This document shows positions 35,966 through 44,888 of a stretch of 64,000 bases of DNA, piece after piece. A model generated the notes under the pieces. It was not told where the DNA came from, searched no databases, and saw only the letters and a program-made list of their open reading frames with translations. The stretch is from an uncultured Clostridiaceae bacterium (GTDB lineage Bacteria > Bacillota > Clostridia > TANB77 > CAG-508), in the NCBI GenBank assembly GCA_930990125.1, contig CAKNOI010000001.1, forward strand, positions 1 to 64,000. The letters run 5' to 3'. A program made the translations under genes and the position numbers. Position 1 is the stretch's first letter. The number at the start of each line of letters is the position of its first letter.

Positions 35966-38308
35966 TTAACTTTCTATTTTAAACACTTTTCTGGCAATAC
36001 TATGAAATACAAGAAAGAGCCCTATTCCTGTTACAGCAAGTAATGCTACGAACAAGTATATTTTATCTACTAACACAATAGAAAACCAATCATCTAATAG
36101 TAAAATGCCTCCTAAAAATAGGATAACCATAGAAGTGAATAACGAAAATCGTAATACATTAAATGGTAGGCATAACTTAAATAGTAGAGTAAGACCAATG
36201 ATTGCTGTAGAGATAACACATAATGTAGAATATACTTCTACAGAAAGATGGTATTTTTCTGTTAATAATACAATAAGGAGTATATTTACAATAACTGCTA
36301 AAGCGGTTGGAATCGCTTTACTAATAATGGTTTTTAGGAAATCTCCTTTTACTCTATCTTTGTTTGGCTGTAGTGCTAGAATAAAGGATGGGATTCCTAT
36401 GGTTACAATACTAATTAAGCTAAGCTGTATTGGCATAAATGGATACGCTTGTTCCAAAAATACAAATAGGATAGCAAGCACAGTAGCATAAATGGTTTTT
36501 ACTAAGAAAAGTGTTGCAGAGCGTCCTATATTATTGATGGTTCTTCTTCCTTCTGCCACGACATCTGGCATTGCTTTAAAGTCAGAGTCTAGTAATACCA
36601 GTTGTGCTACATTACGGCTCGCATCGCTTCCACTTGCGACAGCAATGCTACAATCGGCTTCTTTTAAGGCTAATACATCGTTTACTCCATCTCCTGTCAT
36701 GGCCACGGTGTGTCCTTTTTCTTTTAATGCCATGATAATTTTCTTTTTTTGGATAGGAGTTACTCTACCAAAAACCGTATATTTAGAAACCGCTTCTAAA
36801 ATTTGCGCATCTGTGCTAAGTACTGTAGCATCTATGTAGTTATCTGCATGTTCTACACCCGCCTCCATTGCAATTTGCGAAACGGTAATAGGGTTATCGC
36901 CAGAAATAATTTTTATTTCTACACCTTGTTCTTTAAAATATTCTAATGTTTCTTTAGTATCTTTTCGTATTTTATCTCCTATTAGTACAAAGCCTAGTAC
37001 TTCTATCGTACTTGGTAATTCTTTGTCTAAAAAGGTTTCTTTGGAAAATCCAAGTACCAATACACGATACTTTTGAATCGCTTCTTTTAGCTTGTCCTCA
37101 TAGTTTTTTACCTTTTCTTTTAAAACCACTTCTGGTGCACCTAATAGATAGGAGCCTTTTTCTGAAAAAGTAATTCCAGACCATTTTTTGGCAGAAGAAA
37201 ACGGAACTCTTTTGGTTACTTGCCACGCTGTTTTTGCCTCATACTTTTCTCGAATAGCTGTCATGGTAGAATTGTTATCTTCTGATGCCGTAGCAAAGGC
37301 ACCTAATATATTTTCCATTTCTCTGGAGGTGGTAGATACAGGAACAATATCTACTACTTCCATTTTTCCTTCTGTAATGGTACCTGTTTTATCTAAACAA
37401 AGGACATCTACTCTTGCCAAGTTTTCGATACAGTATAATTCTTGTACTAGTACTTTTTTCTTAGAAAGCCTAATAACACTTACCGCAAGCACGGTACTGG
37501 TAAGTAAGACCAGTCCTTCTGGAATCATACCAATAATAGCAGCAACCGTGTTTACCACAGCGTGTCTGTAATCATTTCCTTCTAACCCTAGTTGATTGAA
37601 AAAGAGTAACAATCCCACAGGAATAATGGCAATCGATACTACCTTAATAATTTTATTAAGAGATGTCATAATTTCAGACTTGCATTTTTTAATATACTTT
37701 GCTTCTTTAGAAATTGTTGCTGTATAGTTTTCTTCTCCAATGTGTTCTACTTTGCCAATTGCCTTGCCAGATACAATAAAACTACCAGAAAGTAGCATAT
37801 CTCCTTTACGTTTTAAAACAGTGTCAGATTCTCCTGTAATATAGGATTCGTCTACTTCTACCTCTCCTGTACCTATCTTACAATCTGTTACCACTTGGTT
37901 TCCTGCATGAAATTCTAATATATCGTCTAATACAATATCATTAATACCTATTTCTTTTCTTTTTCCGGAGCGGATGGCTGTTACTTTTGTACTAGCAATA
38001 ACAGAAAGTTTATCCACTACTCTTTTGGAATGTATTTCTTGAATAATACTAATACAAGTATTACAAATTACCACACCTAAAAAGAATAGATTTTTATAAG
38101 ATTGTACACTAAGTACCGCAAGTGCTAGTAATACATTTAATAGATTAAATATGGTAAGTATGTTGCTTGCAATAATTGTTTTGATGCTTTTGGTTGGTAC
38201 AGAAGTATCTTTGTTGACAAGGTTATTTTGTATTCTTTCTTGTACTTGTTCTTCTGTTAATCCTGTTTCCCAATGAATGGTATCTTTTTTCTCTTCTTCT
38301 TTTTGCAT
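35966..38308 (-). CDS. P-type cation ATPase, CtpE-like
   Basis: A 780-aa P-type ATPase. The actuator domain has ESYITGESD; the M4 motif is GMIPEGLVLLTS (PEGL); phosphorylation site LCLDKTGTITEG (Asp near 306); hinge MTGDGVNDVLALK. The VLVQELYCIENLARVDVLCLDK stretch matches the CtpE/YoaB-like group, linked to Ca2+ transport in actinobacteria. Start ATG at 38308 is set by AGGAG 9 bases upstream; the longer frame to 38365 begins inside the promoter. No in-frame CGG was found. Ion specificity is inferred only. Confidence 0.88.
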   Translation of the reverse strand: MQKEEEKKDTIHWETGLTEEQVQERIQNNLVNKDTSVPTKSIKTIIASNILTIFNLLNVLLALAVLSVQSYKNLFFLGVVICNTCISIIQEIHSKRVVDKLSVIASTKVTAIRSGKRKEIGINDIVLDDILEFHAGNQVVTDCKIGTGEVEVDESYITGESDTVLKRKGDMLLSGSFIVSGKAIGKVEHIGEENYTATISKEAKYIKKCKSEIMTSLNKIIKVVSIAIIPVGLLLFFNQLGLEGNDYRHAVVNTVAAIIGMIPEGLVLLTSTVLAVSVIRLSKKKVLVQELYCIENLARVDVLCLDKTGTITEGKMEVVDIVPVSTTSREMENILGAFATASEDNNSTMTAIREKYEAKTAWQVTKRVPFSSAKKWSGITFSEKGSYLLGAPEVVLKEKVKNYEDKLKEAIQKYRVLVLGFSKETFLDKELPSTIEVLGFVLIGDKIRKDTKETLEYFKEQGVEIKIISGDNPITVSQIAMEAGVEHADNYIDATVLSTDAQILEAVSKYTVFGRVTPIQKKKIIMALKEKGHTVAMTGDGVNDVLALKEADCSIAVASGSDASRNVAQLVLLDSDFKAMPDVVAEGRRTINNIGRSATLFLVKTIYATVLAILFVFLEQAYPFMPIQLSLISIVTIGIPSFILALQPNKDRVKGDFLKTIISKAIPTALAVIVNILLIVLLTEKYHLSVEVYSTLCVISTAIIGLTLLFKLCLPFNVLRFSLFTSMVILFLGGILLLDDWFSIVLVDKIYLFVALLAVTGIGLFLVFHSIARKVFKIES

Positions 38309-38336
38309 ATCTTTTCTCTCCTTTGTAATCTTACCT

Positions 38337-38365
38337 ATTATACCACGCATTGGACAAGATAACAA
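38337..38365 (-). promoter_or_regulatory. Promoter of the CtpE-like ATPase operon
   Basis: TTGTTA, 17 bases, TATAAT on the minus strand, about 30 bases before the chosen ATG. Confidence 0.7.
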
Positions 38366-38386
38366 TTTAGAAATTATTAAGATTGG

Positions 38387-39851
38387 CTATTCCACTGGTG
38401 CATAATCATCGGTTAAATACTGTTTGGTAGAATTTGTAATATCTCTTTGGTTTGCCAGTAAATTTTGATATTGTTCTATTTTTTTTAAGGCCACCTCTTC
38501 TTTTTTACTACCTACTAAAATGAGGTTTTGTTTGGTATCCTCTGCAATAGATGGTGCTACTTGATACACCAATACACTTGGAAATACTTTTTTATATGTT
38601 TCGTACTCCATTAAGAAAAATTCCGAATCTTTTCCTGTAAAAGAGCCTAATACATTGGTAATTACCACACCATCTTCTGTTAAACAATTTTTCATTTTAT
38701 TCACTGCTTCTATGGTAGTAAGCTCAAACGGTACGCTTAGTCCTTTAAATGCATCTACAAAAATGGCGTCATATTTTTTGTTACATGCATTTAAATAGGT
38801 TCTTCCATCTTGATGATAAATTCCGTAGTCTTGGACTATCTTGCAATCCAAAATATTCTTTGGCAAGCTTAGTCATTTGGGAATCAATTTCTACTACATC
38901 CATCGTTTTTTCTGGGTATTTATCTAAATAGTGCCTAGGATACGTGTAGGCTGCTCCCCCAATTAATAAAGTATGGTTTGCCTCTTTGTTAAAACATTCA
39001 AATAAATCGTAATATTCTAGGTACTTTGCTCCCATTTGTTTGGTTTCTTCATCTATGTAAGATTCTAAGCCGGTATCTACTTGTAGCATTTGATAACTTT
39101 TGCCATTAATTTCTTGCCTTGTTACCCATATTCTACTATATTCGGAATCGGTATCTAAAATAATATCTGGATTTTCTAAAGTAAACAAATAATTTCCTGC
39201 AAAGAAAAAGCCTAACATACAAAGAAGTAAAACAAAAACGGCTATACAATACTTTCTTGTTTTTTCTTCGTAAATAAAAATGGCAAGTAAAAATAAAAGA
39301 ATACTAAGTGATAAAATAATACTTTTTACTCCCATATTCGGTATTAGTACAAAACCAGATAAAAAGGTTCCTACAATACTACCTAAAGTAGAAAAGGCAG
39401 ACAAATTTCCAGAAACTTTACCAATGTTTTCTTTGCTAGCTTCTTTTAAGCGAATAGCATATGGCGAAATAGTTGCTAACAAAAAGCTTGGAATAGCAAA
39501 TACAAGCAAACTACATAAAATTGCTACAATACCTAAATTTGGAATAAGAAGTGCAAGTTTTTTTACCACACTTACTTCTAATAACGGAATAATACTAGTA
39601 AAAAGAGCAGATAGTAAAATAATATTGGATAGTAAATTTCGTTTTGGGTTTTTATCTGCTAGCTTTCCTCCATACCAGTAACCTAAACTCATGCTAATAA
39701 GAATTACTCCAATAATGCTTGTCCAAATAATATTAGAACTTCCTACATAAGGAGAAAGTACCCTGGCAGCAATAAGTTCTAATACCATAATGGCTGCTCC
39801 ACATACAAATACAATACATTCTAACATATATTTTTCTATTTTCTGTTTCAA
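38387..39851 (-). pseudogene. MFS-like/spermidine-synthase fusion protein, split by a +1 frame change at a CGG codon
   Basis: Two overlapping frames form one ~487-aa protein. Residues 1-225 hold about seven membrane helices with the fused-synthase signature GAAIMVLELIAARVLSPYVG. The rest is a spermidine-synthase/methyltransferase domain (LLIGGAAYTYPRHYL, DVVEIDSQMTKLAKEYFG, then HQDGRTYL and DAIFVDAFKG). The frames meet at AGA CTA CGG AAT, and skipping the C (38825, G on the + strand) gives RL-GIYHQDGR with total length divisible by three. That is the same context as in queH and mgtA here. No true polyamine activity is shown for such fusions. It may be recoded, mutated or mis-sequenced. Confidence 0.8.
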
Positions 39852-39875
39852 ACATGCATCCCTTCTTTCTATTTG

Positions 39876-40715
39876 TTACTCTTGTGTAGTAATATCGATA
39901 CTGCCTACTCCACCTTCTATACGTAATCTTGTTTTACCTGTTCCATAGGTTGTTTTATCGGCACAATCGCTTCCATTAAAACGGATTGCTCCTAGTCCTG
40001 TTTGGGTGTATATACTATAGTCATCTTGGCTATTTTGTAGGGCAATATCTACTTTTCCAACACCACATTCTACACTATTATTTCCTTCTAATCTGCCGGC
40101 AAATTCAAATTTACCAATTCCTGTTTCTAAGTTCATGTTAGCTAGCTTTGCATTGTTTATGGTGATTTTTCCAGCTCCTCCTTGTATTTCTGCCCTTTGT
40201 GCCTCTATACTTTCTATTTCTATATTTCCAGCACCTAAGTCTAGTTCTATTTGCTGTGTCACCAAATTATCTATTTTAGCATTCCCTGCGCCCATTTCTA
40301 ATTCTACCTTATTTAGCTTTGTACCTTTTGGTATGGTAATAACAATATTAGAAACAATATCGGACATGCCAATCAAGTTAAATTTATCTTCTTTAATATG
40401 TAAGGTGTTTCCTCTTTGCTTTGCAGAAAAAGTATTGGTAAGATTGGTTCCTTCTACCTTAAATTCTGTTCCCTCTATTATGGTAAGATTGGAAATAGCA
40501 ATATCCATAGTAAGGTTTTCTACATCAGCAAACTCTTCGGAATACTGGGCTTCGTCTTCTACTTGTATTTCTGTGGTTGTTTGTGTGCCATCCCAAAGCA
40601 TTCCCAAGTCTGCCACTCCCAATACTACACTTACAATACTAGAAATAATAACAAAAGCTAAAAAGAATCCAAAAGCCATAGCAATGTATTTTATCATTTT
40701 TTGAAATCCACTCAT
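39876..40715 (-). CDS. DUF4097 family beta-strand repeat protein
   Basis: A 279-aa protein with an N-terminal membrane helix (about residues 10-33) and a C-terminal beta-solenoid of short repeats, such as NAKIDNLVTQQIELDLGAG then NIEIESIEAQRAEIQGGAG. This matches the DUF4097/adhesin-like beta-repeat family. Such proteins often sit with LiaF, PspC or two-component genes of the envelope-stress response. Its start overlaps the stop of the LiaF-like gene (ATGA), so the two are translationally coupled. Confidence 0.82.
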   Translation of the reverse strand: MSGFQKMIKYIAMAFGFFLAFVIISSIVSVVLGVADLGMLWDGTQTTTEIQVEDEAQYSEEFADVENLTMDIAISNLTIIEGTEFKVEGTNLTNTFSAKQRGNTLHIKEDKFNLIGMSDIVSNIVITIPKGTKLNKVELEMGAGNAKIDNLVTQQIELDLGAGNIEIESIEAQRAEIQGGAGKITINNAKLANMNLETGIGKFEFAGRLEGNNSVECGVGKVDIALQNSQDDYSIYTQTGLGAIRFNGSDCADKTTYGTGKTRLRIEGGVGSIDITTQE

Positions 40716-41389
40716 TTAATGGTAACACCTCCAAATAAGCAGAAGGAATTCACATAAATGGTAGGTACCTTTTCTGCATTAGGGCGTATGGTTTTGTTGC
40801 TTACACCACCAAAAATAGGAGTAGATTTTACTTCTACTGCTATGTTGTTTGGTACAAAAATAGTAATTCCACCAAAAATAGCACTACAATTTACTATAGA
40901 TTCTTCTGGAAAAATAGCTGTGGTAAGGTTTAAATCAACACTACCAAATACTGCTGTTGCATTAGCTCCTTTAAATTCTGTATTTTGCAAATTAATATTT
41001 TGCGCAGAAAAAGTAGCACAATATTCTGGTAAATCATCTTTGTTCATGCTTTTTATTTTTTGATTTAATTTATTATGAATCCTATCTCCAAAAATAAAAC
41101 TAATACCTATTATAATTAAAATAGCTGGCAAGAGTAGTTTTGCTATAATAGCAAAAGAGATGACATTATTACTTACTAATAATAAAACAATACCAATAAT
41201 AAGTCCTACTAAATCCCATGTTTTGTTTACATCTTTAAATAGTCCAATAAAACATGGAATAATAATAAATAAAGTCCACCAACCATGAAAAAATAAGTTA
41301 ATATGGGTAATACCTAATGCATTCAGAGCCCAAATAATACCCACTACAATAAAAACAATTCCCCATAATACATTTCCAATTTTTTTCAT
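40712..41389 (-). CDS. LiaF-like membrane protein
   Basis: A 225-aa protein with four N-terminal membrane helices (residues 5-100) and a C-terminal soluble beta domain of the LiaF/YvqF type (for example GSVDLNLTTAIF, NCSAIFGGITIFVP, CLFGGVTIK). In Bacilli LiaF holds the LiaSR system off until the cell wall is stressed. No histidine kinase or regulator gene is adjacent here, so control may be different. Confidence 0.82.
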   Translation of the reverse strand: MKKIGNVLWGIVFIVVGIIWALNALGITHINLFFHGWWTLFIIIPCFIGLFKDVNKTWDLVGLIIGIVLLLVSNNVISFAIIAKLLLPAILIIIGISFIFGDRIHNKLNQKIKSMNKDDLPEYCATFSAQNINLQNTEFKGANATAVFGSVDLNLTTAIFPEESIVNCSAIFGGITIFVPNNIAVEVKSTPIFGGVSNKTIRPNAEKVPTIYVNSFCLFGGVTIK

Positions 41390-41431
41390 TTTTCTTTCCT
41401 CATTTCTTTTTTGTTTTAAAAAATCTTTTTC

Positions 41432-41938
41432 TTATCTACTATAGCTAGAAGCCTTTGGTGGGGTTTTTCCTTTTAATACTTTATGATAATAGTCATACGT
41501 TAAGGCAGGTTTATTATTTAACACACTTGCCTCTTGTGCTTCTAGTACAAACAAAATATGGCTAGAGCAATCTATTTCTTGCAATATATTACATTCTATA
41601 TAAGATACTGCACTTTCGGTAATAATAGGAATACCATTTTCTCCTGTAATATACATGGTATCTTCTAATTTGTTGTAATCTCTTCCTGTTCGAAAACCAA
41701 ATTTTCCAATTAATAAAAACTCGGTATCTTGTGCTAATACTGCAATATTTACCTTTTTTGATTTTTGCATTAGCTCTGTTGTATAATTTTCTTTATTTAC
41801 TGCTACTGTAAGCTTTGGTTTGTCCTCTGCTGTAATTTGACAAACCGTGTTAACAACACATCCTGAAAAGTTTTCCTCATATTTAGAAGTGATAATATAC
41901 ACTCCATAAGATAAAGGAAAAAAAGCGTTTTTATCCAT
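41432..41938 (-). CDS. Flavin reductase-like (flavoredoxin) protein
   Basis: A 168-aa FMN-binding split-barrel protein of the flavin reductase/DIM6-NTAB family. The N-terminal LSYGVYIITSKYEENFSGCVVNTVCQIT block and KPALTYDYYHKVLKGKTPPKA tail are typical of clostridial flavoredoxin-like proteins. They bind FMN and pass electrons between pyridine nucleotides and acceptors. ATG at 41938 follows AGAGGTG by six bases; a GTG at 41947 overlaps that site. Confidence 0.85.
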   Translation of the reverse strand: MDKNAFFPLSYGVYIITSKYEENFSGCVVNTVCQITAEDKPKLTVAVNKENYTTELMQKSKKVNIAVLAQDTEFLLIGKFGFRTGRDYNKLEDTMYITGENGIPIITESAVSYIECNILQEIDCSSHILFVLEAQEASVLNNKPALTYDYYHKVLKGKTPPKASSYSR

Positions 41939-42036
41939 TTTCTTCACCTCTCTTTTTTATGCTTTTTATTGTATCATAAGATAGAAAAAATTAATATATC
42001 TTTCCTAAAATTACTTAAGAAATTGGTAAAATATGT

Positions 42037-42981
42037 CTACTTTTGTGTCACTCTACGTTTTAATACTCCTATCCCTATCACCATACAAACCAACGATAAA
42101 AGTATAATAACAGGCATTGCTAGATACTGTACGGTTTCTCCTTGTTCTAGACCACCAATAAAATTCATAATATGTGTTTGTGGAAACAGCATACTAAGTA
42201 GTCCAGTTACCGAATTATGTTTTACTTCCAATAATGCACCAGATAATAAAGTTCCTATCATAATAATCATACTAGCTACTAAACTGCCACTTTCTTCTGT
42301 TTTTGCTACCGATGCAATAAAAAAATTAAAACTAGTAGCAAAAAACGATAGTACAAAAATAGCCAGTAAGAGATTTACGTTACTTATGCCACTTGCAAAT
42401 AAAAACGTATTAGCACCTAAAGATAAAATGGCTGTTGGGAAAAACGAAATAGAAAACACCACTAAGAAATGGCTACAGGCATAAGTGGTAAAAGATATGC
42501 GTGTACTTAAAATTCTGGTCTCCACTCCTCCACGTTCTTCATAATAAAACTTAAACAACATAGAATTAAACAGTAAGATAAAAAGACTAATAAATCCCAC
42601 AAAACTAGTTACTTTCCCTCTGCTAGGTGCAGGAAAAGCCTGTAATTTGCCATCTAACACTTGTGATAGTGTTTCTACAGATTCTTGGTTTTTAATGGTA
42701 TCTATGGTATAACTTCCATCTTTTTGAAAAGTAACAATAGCATCATATTTGCCTTCTACCAATTCCGAAAACGGTGGCGCTTTATCTAAAACAATGGCTT
42801 GTATTTCCTCTATCACAATAGGTTCTTTTCTTCCCACAACCACAATCTTTGTTTTGGAAGTAGTAGGGAAAGCAAAGAAAATAGCAGAAAAAAGAACAAC
42901 AGGAATAATAAGCAAACTAATAAAAAAATACAGTTTGTTTTTCCAAATACGGTACAGTATCATTTGTATCATCGCCTTCAT
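42037..42981 (-). CDS. ABC-2 type transporter permease
   Basis: A 314-aa permease: one N-terminal helix, a ~150-residue extracellular segment and a C-terminal block of five helices, the ABC2_membrane_3 pattern. It forms an operon with a second permease (14 bases upstream) and the ATPase at 43740. The trio is a typical drug, bacteriocin or polymer exporter. The substrate is unknown. Confidence 0.85.
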   Translation of the reverse strand: MKAMIQMILYRIWKNKLYFFISLLIIPVVLFSAIFFAFPTTSKTKIVVVGRKEPIVIEEIQAIVLDKAPPFSELVEGKYDAIVTFQKDGSYTIDTIKNQESVETLSQVLDGKLQAFPAPSRGKVTSFVGFISLFILLFNSMLFKFYYEERGGVETRILSTRISFTTYACSHFLVVFSISFFPTAILSLGANTFLFASGISNVNLLLAIFVLSFFATSFNFFIASVAKTEESGSLVASMIIMIGTLLSGALLEVKHNSVTGLLSMLFPQTHIMNFIGGLEQGETVQYLAMPVIILLSLVCMVIGIGVLKRRVTQK

Positions 42982-42995
42982 GCTTTTCCTCCTTT

Positions 42996-43727
42996 TTAAG
43001 AAATCACCTTATACTTTTTGTGAATAATACCAACACAAATTCCACCTAATAACATGGTAATTACTACAATTCCTAGATACCCTTGTATACTTTGGTCATA
43101 AATAATTTGAAAGATTGTATTTAATAACCATTTTAGTGGAATTGCATTCGAAATACTATCCGCCCAAGTTCCTAAATTGGAAATAGGAAAAAAGATGCCA
43201 GAAAAGATGGCTAATGTGTTTAACACCGCTCCTATTATTTTATTGGTTAAATCTTGATTCTGAATAATAGTACAAATAGCTCCTCCAAAGCTAATGGTAA
43301 AAAATAATAACACCAGATATAGCAAAAGTACAAGCCAAAAATACACTCCGCTTCCAAATGACACCAAATGAATGCCCTGTAATACCAAAATATCAAGGAT
43401 AAAAAATCCTGCTGTAAAAAGATAAGTAGCTAATAACTTTGAACCATAAATTTGTACTTTAGATACTGGTGCATAGGCAATTCTCTCATTGCCCTTTTGC
43501 AATCTTTTTTCCATAAACGTAATAGGCGTTATGGTAGAAGCAGCAAGGACAATGTAGTACATCATAGCAATTCCGTAAAAATCATAAGAAGATACCATTT
43601 CTCCATATTGACTAGAAAACAAAAAGCCAAATAACAGAGTAAGAGCCAAAGGATAAATAGAACAAAACAAAATGGTAACAGGATTGCTAAATAAATTTTT
43701 GATATCTTGTTTGATTAATACACGCAT
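42996..43727 (-). CDS. ABC-2 type transporter permease
   Basis: A 243-aa permease with six predicted helices and a short N-terminus. It carries the ABC2 pattern with a conserved-looking EKRLQKGNERIAYAPVSK cytoplasmic loop. It lies between the ATPase gene (12 bases) and the second permease (14 bases). It contains TAC GGA ATT in frame (Tyr-Gly-Ile), the same bases as the recoding-like sites but in a normal reading phase. Confidence 0.87.
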   Translation of the reverse strand: MRVLIKQDIKNLFSNPVTILFCSIYPLALTLLFGFLFSSQYGEMVSSYDFYGIAMMYYIVLAASTITPITFMEKRLQKGNERIAYAPVSKVQIYGSKLLATYLFTAGFFILDILVLQGIHLVSFGSGVYFWLVLLLYLVLLFFTISFGGAICTIIQNQDLTNKIIGAVLNTLAIFSGIFFPISNLGTWADSISNAIPLKWLLNTIFQIIYDQSIQGYLGIVVITMLLGGICVGIIHKKYKVIS

Positions 43728-43739
43728 GTTTCCTTTCTC

Positions 43740-44681
43740 CTAATCTCTTAATTTTTTTCCGGTCAAATCTAAAAACACCATTTCTAAATTTCCTTTTTCG
43801 GTTGTCATATCCTGAATTTGATTTCCTTTTTCTAATAGTTTTGATAAAATTTTATTCAAATTATCTGCTTTTTTATCGGTTTCTATTTTAATTCGTTTTT
43901 TTACTTTGTCTGTTGTAATTTGTCTTACTCCTGGTATGTCATATAGGTATAAAAAATCCTCTATTGGCTTTTCTAAGGTAATACAATACAAGTTTATGTT
44001 GTTATAATCTTCTAGTAATTCTTCTATTGTTCCTTCTGCTATTTTTTGCCCTTTATCCATAATGACTACTCTATCTGCAATTTGCTCTATTTCTTCCATA
44101 TAATGCGTTGTATAAATTACAGTAGTGCCTTGGTTTCGTAATGTTTGTATAGCATCCAAAATACGATTTCTAGATTGTGGGTCTATTCCTACTGTTGGTT
44201 CATCTAAAATAAGTAATTTCGGATGATGTGCAATTGCACATGCAATATTTAACCTTCTTTTCATTCCACCAGAATAGGTTTTGGGTTTCTCATTTTTTCT
44301 TTCTTCTAGCCCTACAAACTCTAGTGCTTCCTTTACCCTTTCCTCTAAGGTATTTCCGGTTAGTCCATAAAGAGAAGCAAAAAACTTTACATTTTGATAA
44401 GCAGAAATTTCTTCATAAAAAGCAATATCTTGTGGCACAATTCCCAAATTTGCTTTTACTTGTTTACTATTTTTTCGTACATCTTTACCTAAAAAATAAA
44501 TTTCTCCACTGTTATACGAAAGTAATCCAGACAAAATGGTAATTGTTGTACTCTTTCCAGCTCCATTGGGTCCCAGTAACCCCAAAATTTCTCCTGTATA
44601 AACATCAAAACTTAGGTTATTTACCGCCAAATTATTTCCATAGCTTTTGGATAGGTTTTTCACCTCTAATAATGTTTCCAT
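43740..44681 (-). CDS. ABC transporter ATP-binding protein
   Basis: A 313-aa ATPase: Walker A GPNGAGKST, Q-loop VPQDIAFYEE, signature YSGGMKRRL, Walker B LLILDEPTVGID and H-loop TTHYME. The C-terminal ~85 residues form a DUF4162-like extension seen in DrrA/CcmA-type exporters. It is first in the three-gene exporter operon and divergent from the mgtA-like gene. Confidence 0.95.
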   Translation of the reverse strand: METLLEVKNLSKSYGNNLAVNNLSFDVYTGEILGLLGPNGAGKSTTITILSGLLSYNSGEIYFLGKDVRKNSKQVKANLGIVPQDIAFYEEISAYQNVKFFASLYGLTGNTLEERVKEALEFVGLEERKNEKPKTYSGGMKRRLNIACAIAHHPKLLILDEPTVGIDPQSRNRILDAIQTLRNQGTTVIYTTHYMEEIEQIADRVVIMDKGQKIAEGTIEELLEDYNNINLYCITLEKPIEDFLYLYDIPGVRQITTDKVKKRIKIETDKKADNLNKILSKLLEKGNQIQDMTTEKGNLEMVFLDLTGKKLRD

Positions 44682-44822
44682 TCACTCAACCTCTCTTTTG
44701 CAAGTACTATATCATGTATTCTGGTACTTCGCAATCTATTCTATACAAGAAGATTACATAAACACCTGAAAAATATAGTGTTTCATCGCTTATTAAGATT
44801 TTTTTAATTTTTTATGATGTTT

Positions 44823-44853
44823 TTGTTTATTTTTTTTAAATTATTGGTATAAT
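44823..44853 (+). promoter_or_regulatory. Possible promoter of the mgtA-like gene
   Basis: TTGTTT, 19 bases, TATAAT. The -10 is perfect but the spacer is long. I saw no recognisable magnesium riboswitch in 44700-44888. Confidence 0.45.
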
Positions 44854-44888
44854 GTATAAGATAAAAATATAGAAACGGAGATGTTGTT

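Noticed and set aside
44700-44888. Magnesium riboswitch (M-box) before the mgtA-like gene
   Set aside because: The region is very AT-rich and I found no M-box-like paired elements or a terminator stem.
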